Source: Bacillus thuringiensis
GTDB taxonomy: Bacteria > Bacillota > Bacilli > Bacillales > Bacillaceae_G
DNA length: 64,000 bases
Assembly (NCBI RefSeq): GCF_014932895.1
Contig: NZ_JACYOF010000016.1
Location: 1 to 64,000 of the forward strand
Direction: 5' to 3'
Shown here: positions 35,939 to 43,705 of the stretch, one piece after another
How positions within the stretch are numbered: the first letter of the stretch is position 1
How the letters are laid out: each line of letters starts with the position of its first letter
Made by a program: the position numbers and the translations under genes
The notes under the pieces: generated by a model
Told to the model about the DNA's origin: nothing
Seen by the model: the letters and a program-made list of their open reading frames with translations, nothing else
The model's database searches: none

Positions 35939-35983
35939 AATAATCCGCTCCTTTTCGAGTAGTTGTTGTTTCTTTCTGACTTA

Positions 35984-36048
35984 ATTGTATGAAATATAGC
36001 AAGAAGTAACTATCGAATTAGCTTACAAGAAAATTACATTTTTGTAAG
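35984..36048 (-). promoter_or_regulatory. 65-bp promoter module 2 (cassette 2)
   Basis: Gene direction: CTTACA-N4-TGTAAT, N5, TGTAAG, TAATTCGATAGT, 19 bp, -10 TACAAT. Same geometry as module 1. Confidence 0.85.
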
Positions 36049-36160
36049 GATTGAAATTTAACAATAAATACTTATTTTTATTACCAACTCCTAAAACTTA
36101 GTGTTATAATTGTTTTAAGAAAATGATTATACTTCGGAAGTTCAGAAAGGAACGAAACAA

Positions 36161-36766
36161 ATGTATAAACCAATTACATTTTTGTTGAAATATATATTTA
36201 AAACAGCTGGGAAAGTAGAAGTGCAAGGAAGAGAGAAATTACCGGAAGGTGGCCCTTACGTTGTTGCGTGTACACATACAAGTTTTATGGATGTTTTAAT
36301 GTTAGCGACTGGGATGTATCCAACCCAAATTCATTACATGGCAAAAAAAGAATTGTTTGAAGGTAAATTTAAAAATTGGTTTTTTAAAAATGTAAATGCA
36401 TTCCCCGTAGATCGTGCGAATCCGGGACCGAGTACACTTAAAATTCCATCACGCTTATTAAAAGAGGGAAAAGTAGTAGGTATTTTCCCAAGTGGAACGA
36501 GATCAACAGAAGATGTTTCGTTAAAAGCTGGGGCTGTTACGATTGCACTGCGTTCTAATGTTCCGTTAGTGCCGGCAGCTTATATTGGTCCATCAAGTGT
36601 AAAAGAATTAATAAAAGGAAAAAAAGCGCAATTAGTTTTTGGAGACCCAATTCAAATTGATGCTGGAGAACAAATAGATCGAAAAACGGCTATGAAAATG
36701 ATGACAGATCAATTAAATGAAAAGTTTGAAGAGCTAAAGAAAGCTCTTCAATCAAATCAAAAGTAA
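36161..36766 (+). CDS. plsC: 1-acyl-sn-glycerol-3-phosphate acyltransferase
   Basis: A 201-aa membrane-associated acyltransferase that makes phosphatidic acid from lysophosphatidic acid. The catalytic HX4D motif is H39-T-S-F-M-D44 and the substrate motif is FPSGTRS near residue 110. Length is typical. The ATG follows GAAAGGAACG. It sits between two nearly identical peptide cassettes with identical terminators, which suggests that a local duplication involved this segment. Confidence 0.94.
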   Translation: MYKPITFLLKYIFKTAGKVEVQGREKLPEGGPYVVACTHTSFMDVLMLATGMYPTQIHYMAKKELFEGKFKNWFFKNVNAFPVDRANPGPSTLKIPSRLLKEGKVVGIFPSGTRSTEDVSLKAGAVTIALRSNVPLVPAAYIGPSSVKELIKGKKAQLVFGDPIQIDAGEQIDRKTAMKMMTDQLNEKFEELKKALQSNQK

Positions 36767-36767
36767 G

Positions 36768-36801
36768 AAAAGACGACCGGGCATAGACGGTCGTCTTTTT
36801 C
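36768..36801. terminator. Bidirectional terminator (copy 2 of 2)
   Basis: The same stem as at 35666 (AAAAGACGACCG/CGGTCGTCTTTT). It closes plsC and cassette 3 from opposite sides. Confidence 0.85.
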
Positions 36802-36822
36802 TATATAAAGGGGACACAAAGT

Positions 36823-36915
36823 TTATACAAGTGTGGCGGCGTAAATGAAAGCAGTAAGAAGAGAGGCGCTAGCTAATCCTAAAAAGTCTAATTTGTTAAA
36901 AGTGATGTTATTCAT
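36823..36915 (-). CDS. Hydrophobic small peptide B3 (30 aa)
   Basis: A 30-aa peptide with N-terminus MNNITFNKLDFLGLASAS and C-terminus LLTAFIYAATLV, nearly the same as B2. Translation follows A3 after 12 bp, with a weak GAGAA ribosome site (GGAG in the other copies). Function unknown. Confidence 0.78.
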   Translation of the reverse strand: MNNITFNKLDFLGLASASLLTAFIYAATLV

Positions 36916-36927
36916 AATGCATTTCTC

Positions 36928-37029
36928 TTACTTGTTTAATGTAGAAGCAACAGATTTTGCATCGATAAGAGCAGATAATACCATGCCCATTGTATTCATA
37001 AATTTGTTCGTTTTCATTTTGTTCATCAT
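36928..37029 (-). CDS. Small peptide A3 (33 aa), first gene of cassette 3
   Basis: It starts MMNKMKTNKFMNTMGMV and ends LSALIDAKSVASTLNK. Strong AAAGGAGCGG ribosome site. Closest relatives in the window are A1 and A2. Expressed from the module at 37076-37140. Confidence 0.8.
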   Translation of the reverse strand: MMNKMKTNKFMNTMGMVLSALIDAKSVASTLNK

Positions 37030-37075
37030 ATAGATCCGCTCCTTTTCGAATAGTTGTTGCCCTGTTTCTGACTTA

Positions 37076-37140
37076 ATTGTATGAAATGTTGCGGAAGTTC
37101 ACTATCGAATTAGCTTACAGGAAAATTACACTTTCGTAAG
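37076..37140 (-). promoter_or_regulatory. 65-bp promoter module 3 (cassette 3)
   Basis: Gene direction: CTTACG-N4-TGTAAT, N5, TGTAAG, TAATTCGATAGT, 19 bp, -10 TACAAT. Confidence 0.85.
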
Positions 37141-37220
37141 AAAAACGAATGCAGGTGTAATGATAAGAAGATTTGACATATGTTCATGGGATTCATTAAG
37201 TTAAAAGGAGAGGTGAGTGT

Positions 37221-38198
37221 ATGGCTAATATTAAAGATATCGCAAAGATGGCTGGAGTTTCGGTTACGACGGTTTCCAGGGTATTGAATGATCATCCGTA
37301 TGTAAGTGAAGACAAAAGGAAGGTCGTTTTAGAAATAGTTGAGAAGTTGAATTACTCACAAAATGCAAATGCTGTTCATTTATCGAAAGGGAAGACGAAT
37401 ATTGTTGGTGTAATTCTACCTTATATTAATCATCCGAGCTTCGATGCAATGGTAGGAGGGATGATGGAGGGGGCGTTAGCTCATAATTACAGAGTGCTAC
37501 TTTGCCAAACGAATTATAGTAAAAAAGAAGAAATGAAGAGCCTGCATATGCTAAAGACAAAACAATTAGATGGTCTTATTATTTGTTCACGTGCAAATGA
37601 TTGGGAAACGATAGGGCCATATGCTTCCTATGGCACAATAATTGCTTGTGAAGATAATGATATTTCAAATATCTCAAGTGTATATACAAATCATTCGGCA
37701 GCTTTCCAATTAGGAATGAATTATCTTATTGAAAAAGGCTATAAAAAAATTGGTTATTGTACGGGAAGAAAGTTAGGGCCGAGTAGTCAAAAGCGTTTTG
37801 ATGTTTATAAACAGCATTTGCAATCCATAGATGAAGAAGTTAATAAAGAATGGATTTTTACAGAATGTTTCACGTTAGAAGATGGTTTGAGAGTGGCTCA
37901 TAGGTTAAAGGAGATGCGGAGTCGCCCTGAAGCGTTAATGGTAGCGGGAGATGAAGTTGCGATTGGGATTATGACAGAAGTTGAAAAATTAGGTATTCAA
38001 GTTCCTGAGGATTTAGCGATTATTGGCTTTGATAATCAACCTATTTCACAAGTGTTACAACTGACAACTATTGACCAAGATTTAAAAGGGATAGGTAAAA
38101 CGGCTTTTGAAATGTTTTATCGAAAAGTAACTAACGAGAGCTCTAAAGAAGAAAGGGTGGAGGTCCCTTATAAACTTGTGGAACGCTCTACAGTTTAG
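37221..38198 (+). CDS. LacI family transcriptional regulator
   Basis: A 325-aa repressor with the N-terminal HTH ANIKDIAKMAGVSVTTVSRV and hinge, then a PBP-like effector domain (NIVGVILPYINHPSFD, AIIGFDNQPISQVLQ). The ATG follows AAAAGGAGAGG. No sugar operon is adjacent, so its target is unclear. It ends at a strong terminator. A promoter just downstream at 38251 contains GAAATGCGTTTC, a possible LacI-type half-palindrome, which is only a suggestion. Confidence 0.9.
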   Translation: MANIKDIAKMAGVSVTTVSRVLNDHPYVSEDKRKVVLEIVEKLNYSQNANAVHLSKGKTNIVGVILPYINHPSFDAMVGGMMEGALAHNYRVLLCQTNYSKKEEMKSLHMLKTKQLDGLIICSRANDWETIGPYASYGTIIACEDNDISNISSVYTNHSAAFQLGMNYLIEKGYKKIGYCTGRKLGPSSQKRFDVYKQHLQSIDEEVNKEWIFTECFTLEDGLRVAHRLKEMRSRPEALMVAGDEVAIGIMTEVEKLGIQVPEDLAIIGFDNQPISQVLQLTTIDQDLKGIGKTAFEMFYRKVTNESSKEERVEVPYKLVERSTV

Positions 38199-38242
38199 CC
38201 TTAATCCGTTATGCGTATGATCGCATAACGGATTATTTTTTT
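38199..38242 (+). terminator. lacI-type gene terminator
   Basis: AATCCGTTATGCG/CGCATAACGGATT around TATGAT, then a T run. Confidence 0.88.
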
Positions 38243-38359
38243 GAAATATCTTTGACAGGAAATGCGTTTCATACTTTATAAAGGAGTTACACCGGTCTGT
38301 AATAATCCATGGATTCTTTTCAAGTGTTAAAACAATGAATAGAATTTGGAGGAATATGC

Positions 38360-38689
38360 ATGAATGAACTTTTATCGAGCATGAAAAAATATGTAGAGGA
38401 TGACGAAAAGATTTTAGCCTTTGTGGTAGGGATATTTGAGAAGGATAATTTTACGTTCTGTTATCAACATGGAATTTTTACTGCTACTACTAGACGTCTC
38501 CTTTTTTATGGGGAATTTCCGTGCTATCCCGCAATATTTAAAGATTACTCGTATTTGCATATAGATAACATAGATTTCCGTCCCTGTTTCGAGTTTACTT
38601 GTAATCATGAAACCGTTAGAGCTAAGTATATTCAGAAAGGGAATGTGGAGCAGTTTGTTCGTACGATTAGAGCGAATATGAATAATTAA
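38360..38689 (+). CDS. Bacterial PH-domain-like protein, 109 aa
   Basis: A small protein matching the bacterial pleckstrin-homology (YokE-like) fold: an N-terminal helix (LLSSMKKYVEDDEKILA), then strands including GIFTATTRRLLFYGEF, and a C-terminal helix. No signal peptide. Start supported by TGGAGGAA. A promoter TTGACA-17-TTTATA lies about 80 bp upstream (from 38251). Function unknown. Confidence 0.75.
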   Translation: MNELLSSMKKYVEDDEKILAFVVGIFEKDNFTFCYQHGIFTATTRRLLFYGEFPCYPAIFKDYSYLHIDNIDFRPCFEFTCNHETVRAKYIQKGNVEQFVRTIRANMNN

Positions 38690-38806
38690 TCAACCCTTTG
38701 TTTAAACATAATGTCATGGTCGGTATGAGAAAAAGTGCGGAATAAAAACCACTTCTAAACCTCTCAGAGATAGTGATACAATGTCAAATGGGGGGAGGGA
38801 TGAACT

Positions 38807-39643
38807 ATGGTTAATCAACGTATAAAGGAAATAACACTAATTACACTTGGTTCATTATTATTCGCAATCGGTATTAATTATTTTGCAATTCCAAACCGTT
38901 TGTCAGAAGGTGGAATTATTGGTTTAACGGTTGTTACTTATTATTTATTTGATTGGTCGCCGGGGGTTGTGAACTTTGCTTTAAACGCAGTTTTACTGGC
39001 TATTGGTTATAAATTTTTTGATAAGAAAACGATGGTTTATACAATTTTAGGGATTGTAGAAACATCTTTGTTTTTATATGTTACAGAACACATTGAGTAT
39101 CATGTAAATAGTGATACATTATTAGCGGCTTTATTTGCTGGTGTATTTGTAGGTGTTGGATTAGGCTGTATGTTCAAAGCTGGAGGTACATCAGGGGGAT
39201 CAGCAATTTTAGCTCGGTTAGCAAATCAATATTTAGGTTGGAGCGTAGGTAAAGGTGTACTTATTATTGATATTGTTGTAATTGCTGGTTCTGTATTTAT
39301 AATAGGGCAAGAAAAAGCAATGTATACACTTGTTGCTGTATTCATCGGGGCGAAAGTGATTGATTTTATTGTAGAAGGAATGGATACAAAAACGGCTGTT
39401 ACGATTATTTCGAATCAACCAGATTTAATTCGTGAGGCTATTACGAAAAACATGACACGCGGTGTTACTGTATTAGAAGGACGCGGCGGATATACTGGTA
39501 AAAATAAAGAAGTTTTATATGTTGTTATTAATAAACAAGAGCTTGTTAAGTTAAAACAAGTTATTAGCCGAGTAGACGAAGCTGCCTTCGTTGTTATCCA
39601 TGATGTACGTGATGTACTCGGCGGTGGCTTTAAAGCAAGCTAA
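38807..39643 (+). CDS. YitT family membrane protein
   Basis: A 278-aa protein with five to six hydrophobic helices (TLGSLLFAIGINYFAIPNRL at the start, AGGTSGGSAILARL in the middle) and a C-terminal cytosolic DUF2179 domain (AFVVIHDVRDVLGGGF). Bacilli carry several paralogues, and the transported substrate is unknown. The start follows GGGGGGAGG. A terminator follows at 39644-39677. Confidence 0.9.
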   Translation: MVNQRIKEITLITLGSLLFAIGINYFAIPNRLSEGGIIGLTVVTYYLFDWSPGVVNFALNAVLLAIGYKFFDKKTMVYTILGIVETSLFLYVTEHIEYHVNSDTLLAALFAGVFVGVGLGCMFKAGGTSGGSAILARLANQYLGWSVGKGVLIIDIVVIAGSVFIIGQEKAMYTLVAVFIGAKVIDFIVEGMDTKTAVTIISNQPDLIREAITKNMTRGVTVLEGRGGYTGKNKEVLYVVINKQELVKLKQVISRVDEAAFVVIHDVRDVLGGGFKAS

Positions 39644-39677
39644 AAGATGAACGGGTAAATTCGTTCATCTTTTTTTA
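39644..39677 (+). terminator. yitT-type gene terminator
   Basis: AAGATGAACG-GGTAAATT-CGTTCATCTT followed by T. Confidence 0.85.
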
Positions 39678-39679
39678 TT

Positions 39680-39744
39680 CTTACAAAAATGTAAGGGTAA
39701 TGTAATGGGATTCAATAGTAGATTTCATGCCTACTTTTTAAAAT
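39680..39744 (+). promoter_or_regulatory. 65-bp promoter module 4 (DUF3139 gene)
   Basis: CTTACA-N4-TGTAAG, N5, TGTAAT, then GGATTCAATAGT (variant of TAATTCGATAGT), 19 bp, -10 TAAAAT. The geometry is the same as at the peptide cassettes. Confidence 0.8.
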
Positions 39745-39781
39745 GGATGTATAGATATCCTGCAAAGGAGGAAGGTTGATT

Positions 39782-40138
39782 ATGAAGAAAAAAATGATTG
39801 CTACTGTAATAGTGATGATAGCGATAGTAGTAGTGTTATTGCCTACGAAACTTGGACCGGTTATTGATAAATATAATCCGCTTTATAAGACGAAAGAATA
39901 TTATACGATCGTGAATACGATTGGTCAGCATGTTGGTGATGAATGGTACGAATATGAATTTATTGCATTTGATGAACGTGGAAGAGAGCAAAAAATAAAG
40001 AAAACGGTTAAACATATGTTAAAGAGGGACGAAGCGTTAAAGGTGTTCGCGAAAGGGCGTTATGGTGAGTCGATTGAAGAAATTGAGGCTGCAAGTATTC
40101 CTATAAATGCGAAGAGTAAACTTTTAGCGATGAGATAG
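39782..40138 (+). CDS. DUF3139 family protein
   Basis: 118 aa with one N-terminal hydrophobic helix (MIATVIVMIAIVVVLLP), either a signal anchor or an uncleaved signal, then a small extracytoplasmic domain of the DUF3139 type. The AAAGGAGGAAGG site favours ATG 39782, and a TTG at 39776 is possible. Its promoter belongs to the same module family as the small-peptide cassettes, which ties this protein to that system as immunity, processing or another role. That link is inference. Confidence 0.8.
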   Translation: MKKKMIATVIVMIAIVVVLLPTKLGPVIDKYNPLYKTKEYYTIVNTIGQHVGDEWYEYEFIAFDERGREQKIKKTVKHMLKRDEALKVFAKGRYGESIEEIEAASIPINAKSKLLAMR

Positions 40139-40141
40139 TAA

Positions 40142-40197
40142 AATATACCCCCATCTATTTTTTGTCGAAACAGAAAATACTAGGTGGGGGTATAATA
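40142..40197 (+). terminator. Terminator after the DUF3139 gene
   Basis: A long interrupted stem with arms TATACCCCCATCTA and TAGGTGGGGGTATA. The T tail is weak. Confidence 0.6.
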
Positions 40198-40202
40198 TTG
40201 TG

Positions 40203-40243
40203 CATAAAAAATGCCTTAGTCCATATAGACGAAGGCATTTTTT
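40203..40243 (-). terminator. Terminator of the decayed cassette
   Basis: AAAAAATGCCTT/AAGGCATTTTTT hairpin placed as in cassettes 1-3, immediately before the CCCCTTTATATA element. Confidence 0.75.
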
Positions 40244-40259
40244 ATTATATAAAGGGGAA

Positions 40260-40366
40260 GGGGACACATTGTAGTAGCATGAGTGAAAGGTATAAGAAGA
40301 GTAGGCTACTAGCAATGTAATTTGGTTATGTGATTATTCTTCTTATTTGGCTTACTTTCTAACATT
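40260..40366 (-). pseudogene. Decayed small-peptide cassette
   Basis: On the minus strand the stretch AACCAAATTACATTGCTAGT and the following CTACTCTTCTTATAC align with the B-peptide gene (AACAAATTAGATTTT and GCTCTTCTTCTTACT). It has no ATG, in-frame stops and small deletions. The A-peptide gene is missing except for its last codons (CCAAATAAG). Promoter module, 3' element and terminator are all still present. Confidence 0.8.
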
Positions 40367-40431
40367 ATTGTACGAAATATAGGTAAGGGGAACTATCGAA
40401 TTACATTACACATAGCTTACAAACATGTAAG
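40367..40431 (-). promoter_or_regulatory. 65-bp promoter module 5 (decayed cassette)
   Basis: Gene direction: CTTACA-N4-TGTAAG, N5, TGTAAT, GTAATTCGATAGT, 19 bp, -10 TACAAT. It shares its 16-bp dyad (40416-40431) with module 6 on the other strand. Confidence 0.85.
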
Positions 40432-40480
40432 CCTTCTGTAATATAATTCGATGGTTAAAAGATAGTAAATTTCATATAGT
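40416..40480 (+). promoter_or_regulatory. 65-bp promoter module 6 (divergent from module 5)
   Basis: CTTACA-N4-TGTAAG, N5, TGTAAT, ATAATTCGATGGT, 19 bp, -10 TATAGT. One dyad thus serves two divergent promoters. Confidence 0.82.
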
Positions 40481-40486
40481 GTAATT

Positions 40487-40590
40487 AGAAAGTCTCAATA
40501 TATTACTTTCTGTTTGTAATGTGAATGAAGAATGAAAAACCAACTAATTTTTAATAGTCCTCATCTTTATTTAGATGAGGCTCTTTTTTT
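40487..40590 (+). ncRNA. Candidate ~105-nt small RNA or decayed peptide gene
   Basis: Between the -10 of module 6 and an intrinsic terminator (CCTCATCT/AGATGAGG with a T run, 40559-40590) there is no convincing reading frame. The 5' part can form a hairpin (AGAAAGT/ACTTTCT, 40487-40511). It could be a small RNA of the same regulon or the relic of another cassette. Confidence 0.45.
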
Positions 40591-40593
40591 AAC

Positions 40594-40658
40594 CTTACAA
40601 CATTGTAAGGTTTACGTAAGTTAATTCGATAGTAAATTTGTCATATTTTTTGCATAAT
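40594..40658 (+). promoter_or_regulatory. 65-bp promoter module 7 (37-aa peptide)
   Basis: CTTACA-N4-TGTAAG, N5, CGTAAG, TTAATTCGATAGT, 19 bp, -10 CATAAT. Confidence 0.83.
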
Positions 40659-40711
40659 AGATATAAATAGGGAAAATAATTAGGGAGATAATAAGAAGGG
40701 AGAAAAATGGG

Positions 40712-40825
40712 ATGCATAAAGAAGAAGTAGTGAAGTTTCCAATTAAAGATTTCTGTAGCTACTTTACTGTTGCCGTAGTGTGTATTGGATTATTTGATAT
40801 CATAACAAATTTAATTGTTAAATAA
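40712..40825 (+). CDS. Small hydrophobic peptide (37 aa)
   Basis: It starts MHKEEVVKFPIKDFCSYF, followed by a hydrophobic helix (TVAVVCIGLFDIITNLIV) and a final Lys. The plan is that of the B peptides: charged N-terminus, a K-D-F motif, then one membrane helix to the end. GAAGGGAG lies before the ATG. A terminator follows at once. It is controlled by module 7. Function unknown. Confidence 0.75.
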   Translation: MHKEEVVKFPIKDFCSYFTVAVVCIGLFDIITNLIVK

Positions 40826-40836
40826 TATAGATGATA

Positions 40837-40870
40837 AAACAAGAAGGGAGACCCTTTCTTGTTTTTTTTA
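40837..40870 (+). terminator. Terminator of the 37-aa peptide gene
   Basis: AAACAAGAAGGG-AGA-CCCTTTCTTGTTT plus a T run. Confidence 0.85.
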
Positions 40871-40883
40871 TGGGGGCATAAAG

Positions 40884-41648
40884 ATGAAATGGATTGATAG
40901 CCATATACATGTTGATCAATACAAGGATGAAGAGAAAAGCAGATTACTTAAAGATATGGAGAATAGTAAGGAGATACAGGGGCTTGTTGCAGTATCTATG
41001 AATTATCAATCATGTAAGGAAACTTTATCTTTAGCAAGGAAATATCCCTTTATACACCCAGCGATAGGATTTCATCCGGAACAACCGATTCATAAGGAAG
41101 AGTGTGAGCGCATATTTAAATTAATTGAAGCTCATGTTGAGGAAATTGTTGCGATTGGTGAAGTGGGCTTGCCGTATTATTTAAGGAAAGAAGACGAAAA
41201 TATTGCTATCAATCCATACATATCGGTTTTAAAAAAATTTGTTGAACTAGCTAGTAAATATGATTTACCAATTGTATTACACGCAGTGTATGAAGAGGCG
41301 GATATTGTATGTGATTTACTGGAAGAATATAAAGTTTCACGCGCACACTTTCATTGGTTTAAAGGAAGTGAAGAGACAATGAAACGGATGATGAGGAACG
41401 GTTACTATATTTCTATCACACCGGATGTTTTGCATAAGGAGAAAATTAGAAAAATCGTTTCGTATTATTCGCTTGAATATATGATGGTAGAAACAGATGG
41501 GCCGTGGGAATTTCAAGAGGGTGTTATGACGCATCCTAGAATGATTCGAGAGGTATTAAAAGAAATTAGTATCATAAAAAATATAGCTGTTGATAAGGTT
41601 ACAGAAACAATATATGAAAATACCATTCGATTTTATTTGAAGGAATAG
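40884..41648 (+). CDS. TatD family hydrolase
   Basis: About 254 aa, amidohydrolase-like metal-dependent hydrolase or DNase. Metal ligands are in DSHIHVD at the N-terminus, GEVGLPYY in the middle, the HA pair of IVLHAVYEEA, and the C-terminal ETDGPW. The start at 40884 follows GGGGGC and gives the normal family N-terminus. An upstream extension to 40815 overlaps the peptide gene and its terminator and is unlikely. Confidence 0.88.
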   Translation: MKWIDSHIHVDQYKDEEKSRLLKDMENSKEIQGLVAVSMNYQSCKETLSLARKYPFIHPAIGFHPEQPIHKEECERIFKLIEAHVEEIVAIGEVGLPYYLRKEDENIAINPYISVLKKFVELASKYDLPIVLHAVYEEADIVCDLLEEYKVSRAHFHWFKGSEETMKRMMRNGYYISITPDVLHKEKIRKIVSYYSLEYMMVETDGPWEFQEGVMTHPRMIREVLKEISIIKNIAVDKVTETIYENTIRFYLKE

Positions 41649-41772
41649 GTGGGTTGTTCTTATCCTTTCTATTATTAAAAAAAGAATGGAGTGTATAAGA
41701 AGAAAGTTAATGGTGGGGTGGAAATGAAATGATCAATGAGTCGTTAATAAAATGCCACGTTTTGATTTAGGT
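41649..41772. other. Short intergenic stretch
   Basis: Only a 13-codon frame (ATG at about 41730) after a G-rich sequence is seen. It is not convincing. Confidence 0.3.
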
Positions 41773-41811
41773 AAAAAAAACACCAGGCATCTCGCTTGGT
41801 GTTTTTTATTA
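41773..41811 (-). terminator. Terminator of the DUF2334 gene
   Basis: AAAACACCAGGC/GCTTGGTGTTTT with T tail on the minus strand. Confidence 0.8.
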
Positions 41812-43458
41812 TGATTCTAATTTTTTCGCACGTCTTAATAATAAAAGAAAGACAATGATAACGAAGCCAAGTATAAGAAAAAATCCATATTGTTTTATGT
41901 AATCAATTAGGTCATCTGTACTTGTTGGTTTTTCAATGTGAATGCCGTCTTTATTAGTAGTAATATGAATATCTTTCATTTTTACTTCGTTCGTTTCCTT
42001 TTGTAAATCAATCCATTCTATGTTTGGAATCCTTTCTAGATCCTTTAATACTTCTTTTAATGGTTTCACTCCTAAGTAAGGATGATAGAATGCACCAATA
42101 ACTCCATCGGATAATTTAGCGACAGATAAAGCACGTTCTTTCATTTGGGCAATAGCTTGTGGTTTATCTTCTTCAATAAATCCAACTGTTTCAGGCATTA
42201 ATTTCATTCCATGTAGAAATGATGGTGTACTTCTATATGCTGGAGAGTGCATGGATTTCCAAGTTGTATCGCTTAACTGTAGTTGTCCTACATAAGTTGA
42301 AAAATATCGTGATAATATTTCATATCCCTTTTGAGACATCGTGTAATGAGGTGCTTCAAACGCGACAGGGTAAAGTTTAGCATCTACAAGTTCTTTAATC
42401 CCTTTTTCGATATGATCTGTTGTATATTTTTCTTCAAACTCTTCCCCTTTTGTTATGTACTGGTTATATGCTTCTGTATTGGGAAAGTCATCCTTCGTTT
42501 TGGGTTTTTCATGCTTTGGTTGGCGGATGGGTTGATCTGTTTTTACGTCCCAAAATTCAAAGCCTTCACCAGTTTCACTGTCATAAAATTGGTGGGTATA
42601 GCCATGCATAATAATCGCTGCACCATCATCTTGCATAGAGCGTAAAAGGTCGACTAGTTCGGGTTTATCTTTTAAATGTAGCGTTTTACCCGTCTCTGGA
42701 TCTGTATATACCGGAATAACAGTGATCATATAAGGAATCTTTTTTTCCTTTAATAATTCAGCAATGTCTTGTAATTGGTTTATATCTGCAGCTGGATGAA
42801 CGTCCTCAAGACGTAAATAAGCTTTAGTTTTATTTGTCGTAGGCTTTTGTCCGAAATAAGAGAATAACATTTCACCTACATAATGAGACATCCAATCAAA
42901 GAGATTTGGAGTTGCAACGTAATAAGATGTTTCGTGCTGAACAATTAATGGATTCGCGTTATTGGAGCTTAAAGCATTAGCGAGAATGGTTCCATTCGTA
43001 TCAAACGATTGAATTAATCGTTCCTCTTCTAAGATGTTTTTTAGCTTTTTACTTGGATATTCAATCTTGTTAACTCTTATATCATCGCTCTTCAATGTAA
43101 TGAAAGAAAAACGGTTAGATAATTGTTCAACATTTTGTCCTAACACTAGTATGGGGCCTGAGAAGTTTTCTAGAAATTGTTTTGTTTCATCAGAAAACTC
43201 ATCTTTTTTTTCACCGATATAAACAATATGTGTATAAGAAGATGCGCTAGTAATTTTAGTTGCTTCTTTTAAGCTTTTCACAGTTATATTATTTGTAAAA
43301 TGTCCTAACTGAGTATTAAGGATTTGGACATTATTTGAAACCTTATTGTCTGTTGTACTATATAGAACAAGTACTTTTGGTTTTGATGATGTTTGTGCAG
43401 AGGCATGTATCGGGATGAGTAGTGTAATGCTGAACAAGAGTAGTAGGCATTTTTTCAT
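41809..43458 (-). CDS. DUF2334 polysaccharide-deacetylase-like membrane protein
   Basis: About 549 aa. An N-terminal signal peptide (KKCLLLLFSITLLIPIHASAQ) is followed by a mixed domain and then a DUF2334 NodB-like domain: AYLRLEDVHP with the metal-site Asp, IIMHGYTHQF with His residues, VAFEAPHYTM. A C-terminal helix (FFLILGFVIIVFLLLL) and a positive tail anchor it at the cell surface. It probably acts on a wall or capsule polysaccharide. The start at 43458 follows GGAGC, and an upstream frame to 43491 is unlikely. Confidence 0.85.
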   Translation of the reverse strand: MKKCLLLLFSITLLIPIHASAQTSSKPKVLVLYSTTDNKVSNNVQILNTQLGHFTNNITVKSLKEATKITSASSYTHIVYIGEKKDEFSDETKQFLENFSGPILVLGQNVEQLSNRFSFITLKSDDIRVNKIEYPSKKLKNILEEERLIQSFDTNGTILANALSSNNANPLIVQHETSYYVATPNLFDWMSHYVGEMLFSYFGQKPTTNKTKAYLRLEDVHPAADINQLQDIAELLKEKKIPYMITVIPVYTDPETGKTLHLKDKPELVDLLRSMQDDGAAIIMHGYTHQFYDSETGEGFEFWDVKTDQPIRQPKHEKPKTKDDFPNTEAYNQYITKGEEFEEKYTTDHIEKGIKELVDAKLYPVAFEAPHYTMSQKGYEILSRYFSTYVGQLQLSDTTWKSMHSPAYRSTPSFLHGMKLMPETVGFIEEDKPQAIAQMKERALSVAKLSDGVIGAFYHPYLGVKPLKEVLKDLERIPNIEWIDLQKETNEVKMKDIHITTNKDGIHIEKPTSTDDLIDYIKQYGFFLILGFVIIVFLLLLRRAKKLES

Positions 43459-43705
43459 TTTGTGTGCTCCTATTCTATATATAGAATTCAATTTACAATT
43501 ATATACAAGAAATAAGCTGTAGTCTATTTAAGTTACATTTTTGTATGTATTTACCATTGTTTTTTTCACAAAATCGGTCTAAAGCATGATGATAGTATGT
43601 ATAGTTATTTGCTATGATGAAAGAGTAAGAGAATGATAGGATGTGGGTAATTGTAGAGGGAAGGCTGAAAGGGGACAAATTTCAGCGGAGAAAGAGGTAG
43701 AGGTA

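Noticed and set aside
38255-38266. GAAATGCGTTTC as operator of the LacI-type regulator
   Set aside because: The dyad is only four bases per side and a single site, so it is noted as a suggestion only.
41730-41770. 13-codon frame after the TatD gene
   Set aside because: Too short, no relative in the window, and ends just before a terminator for the opposite strand.
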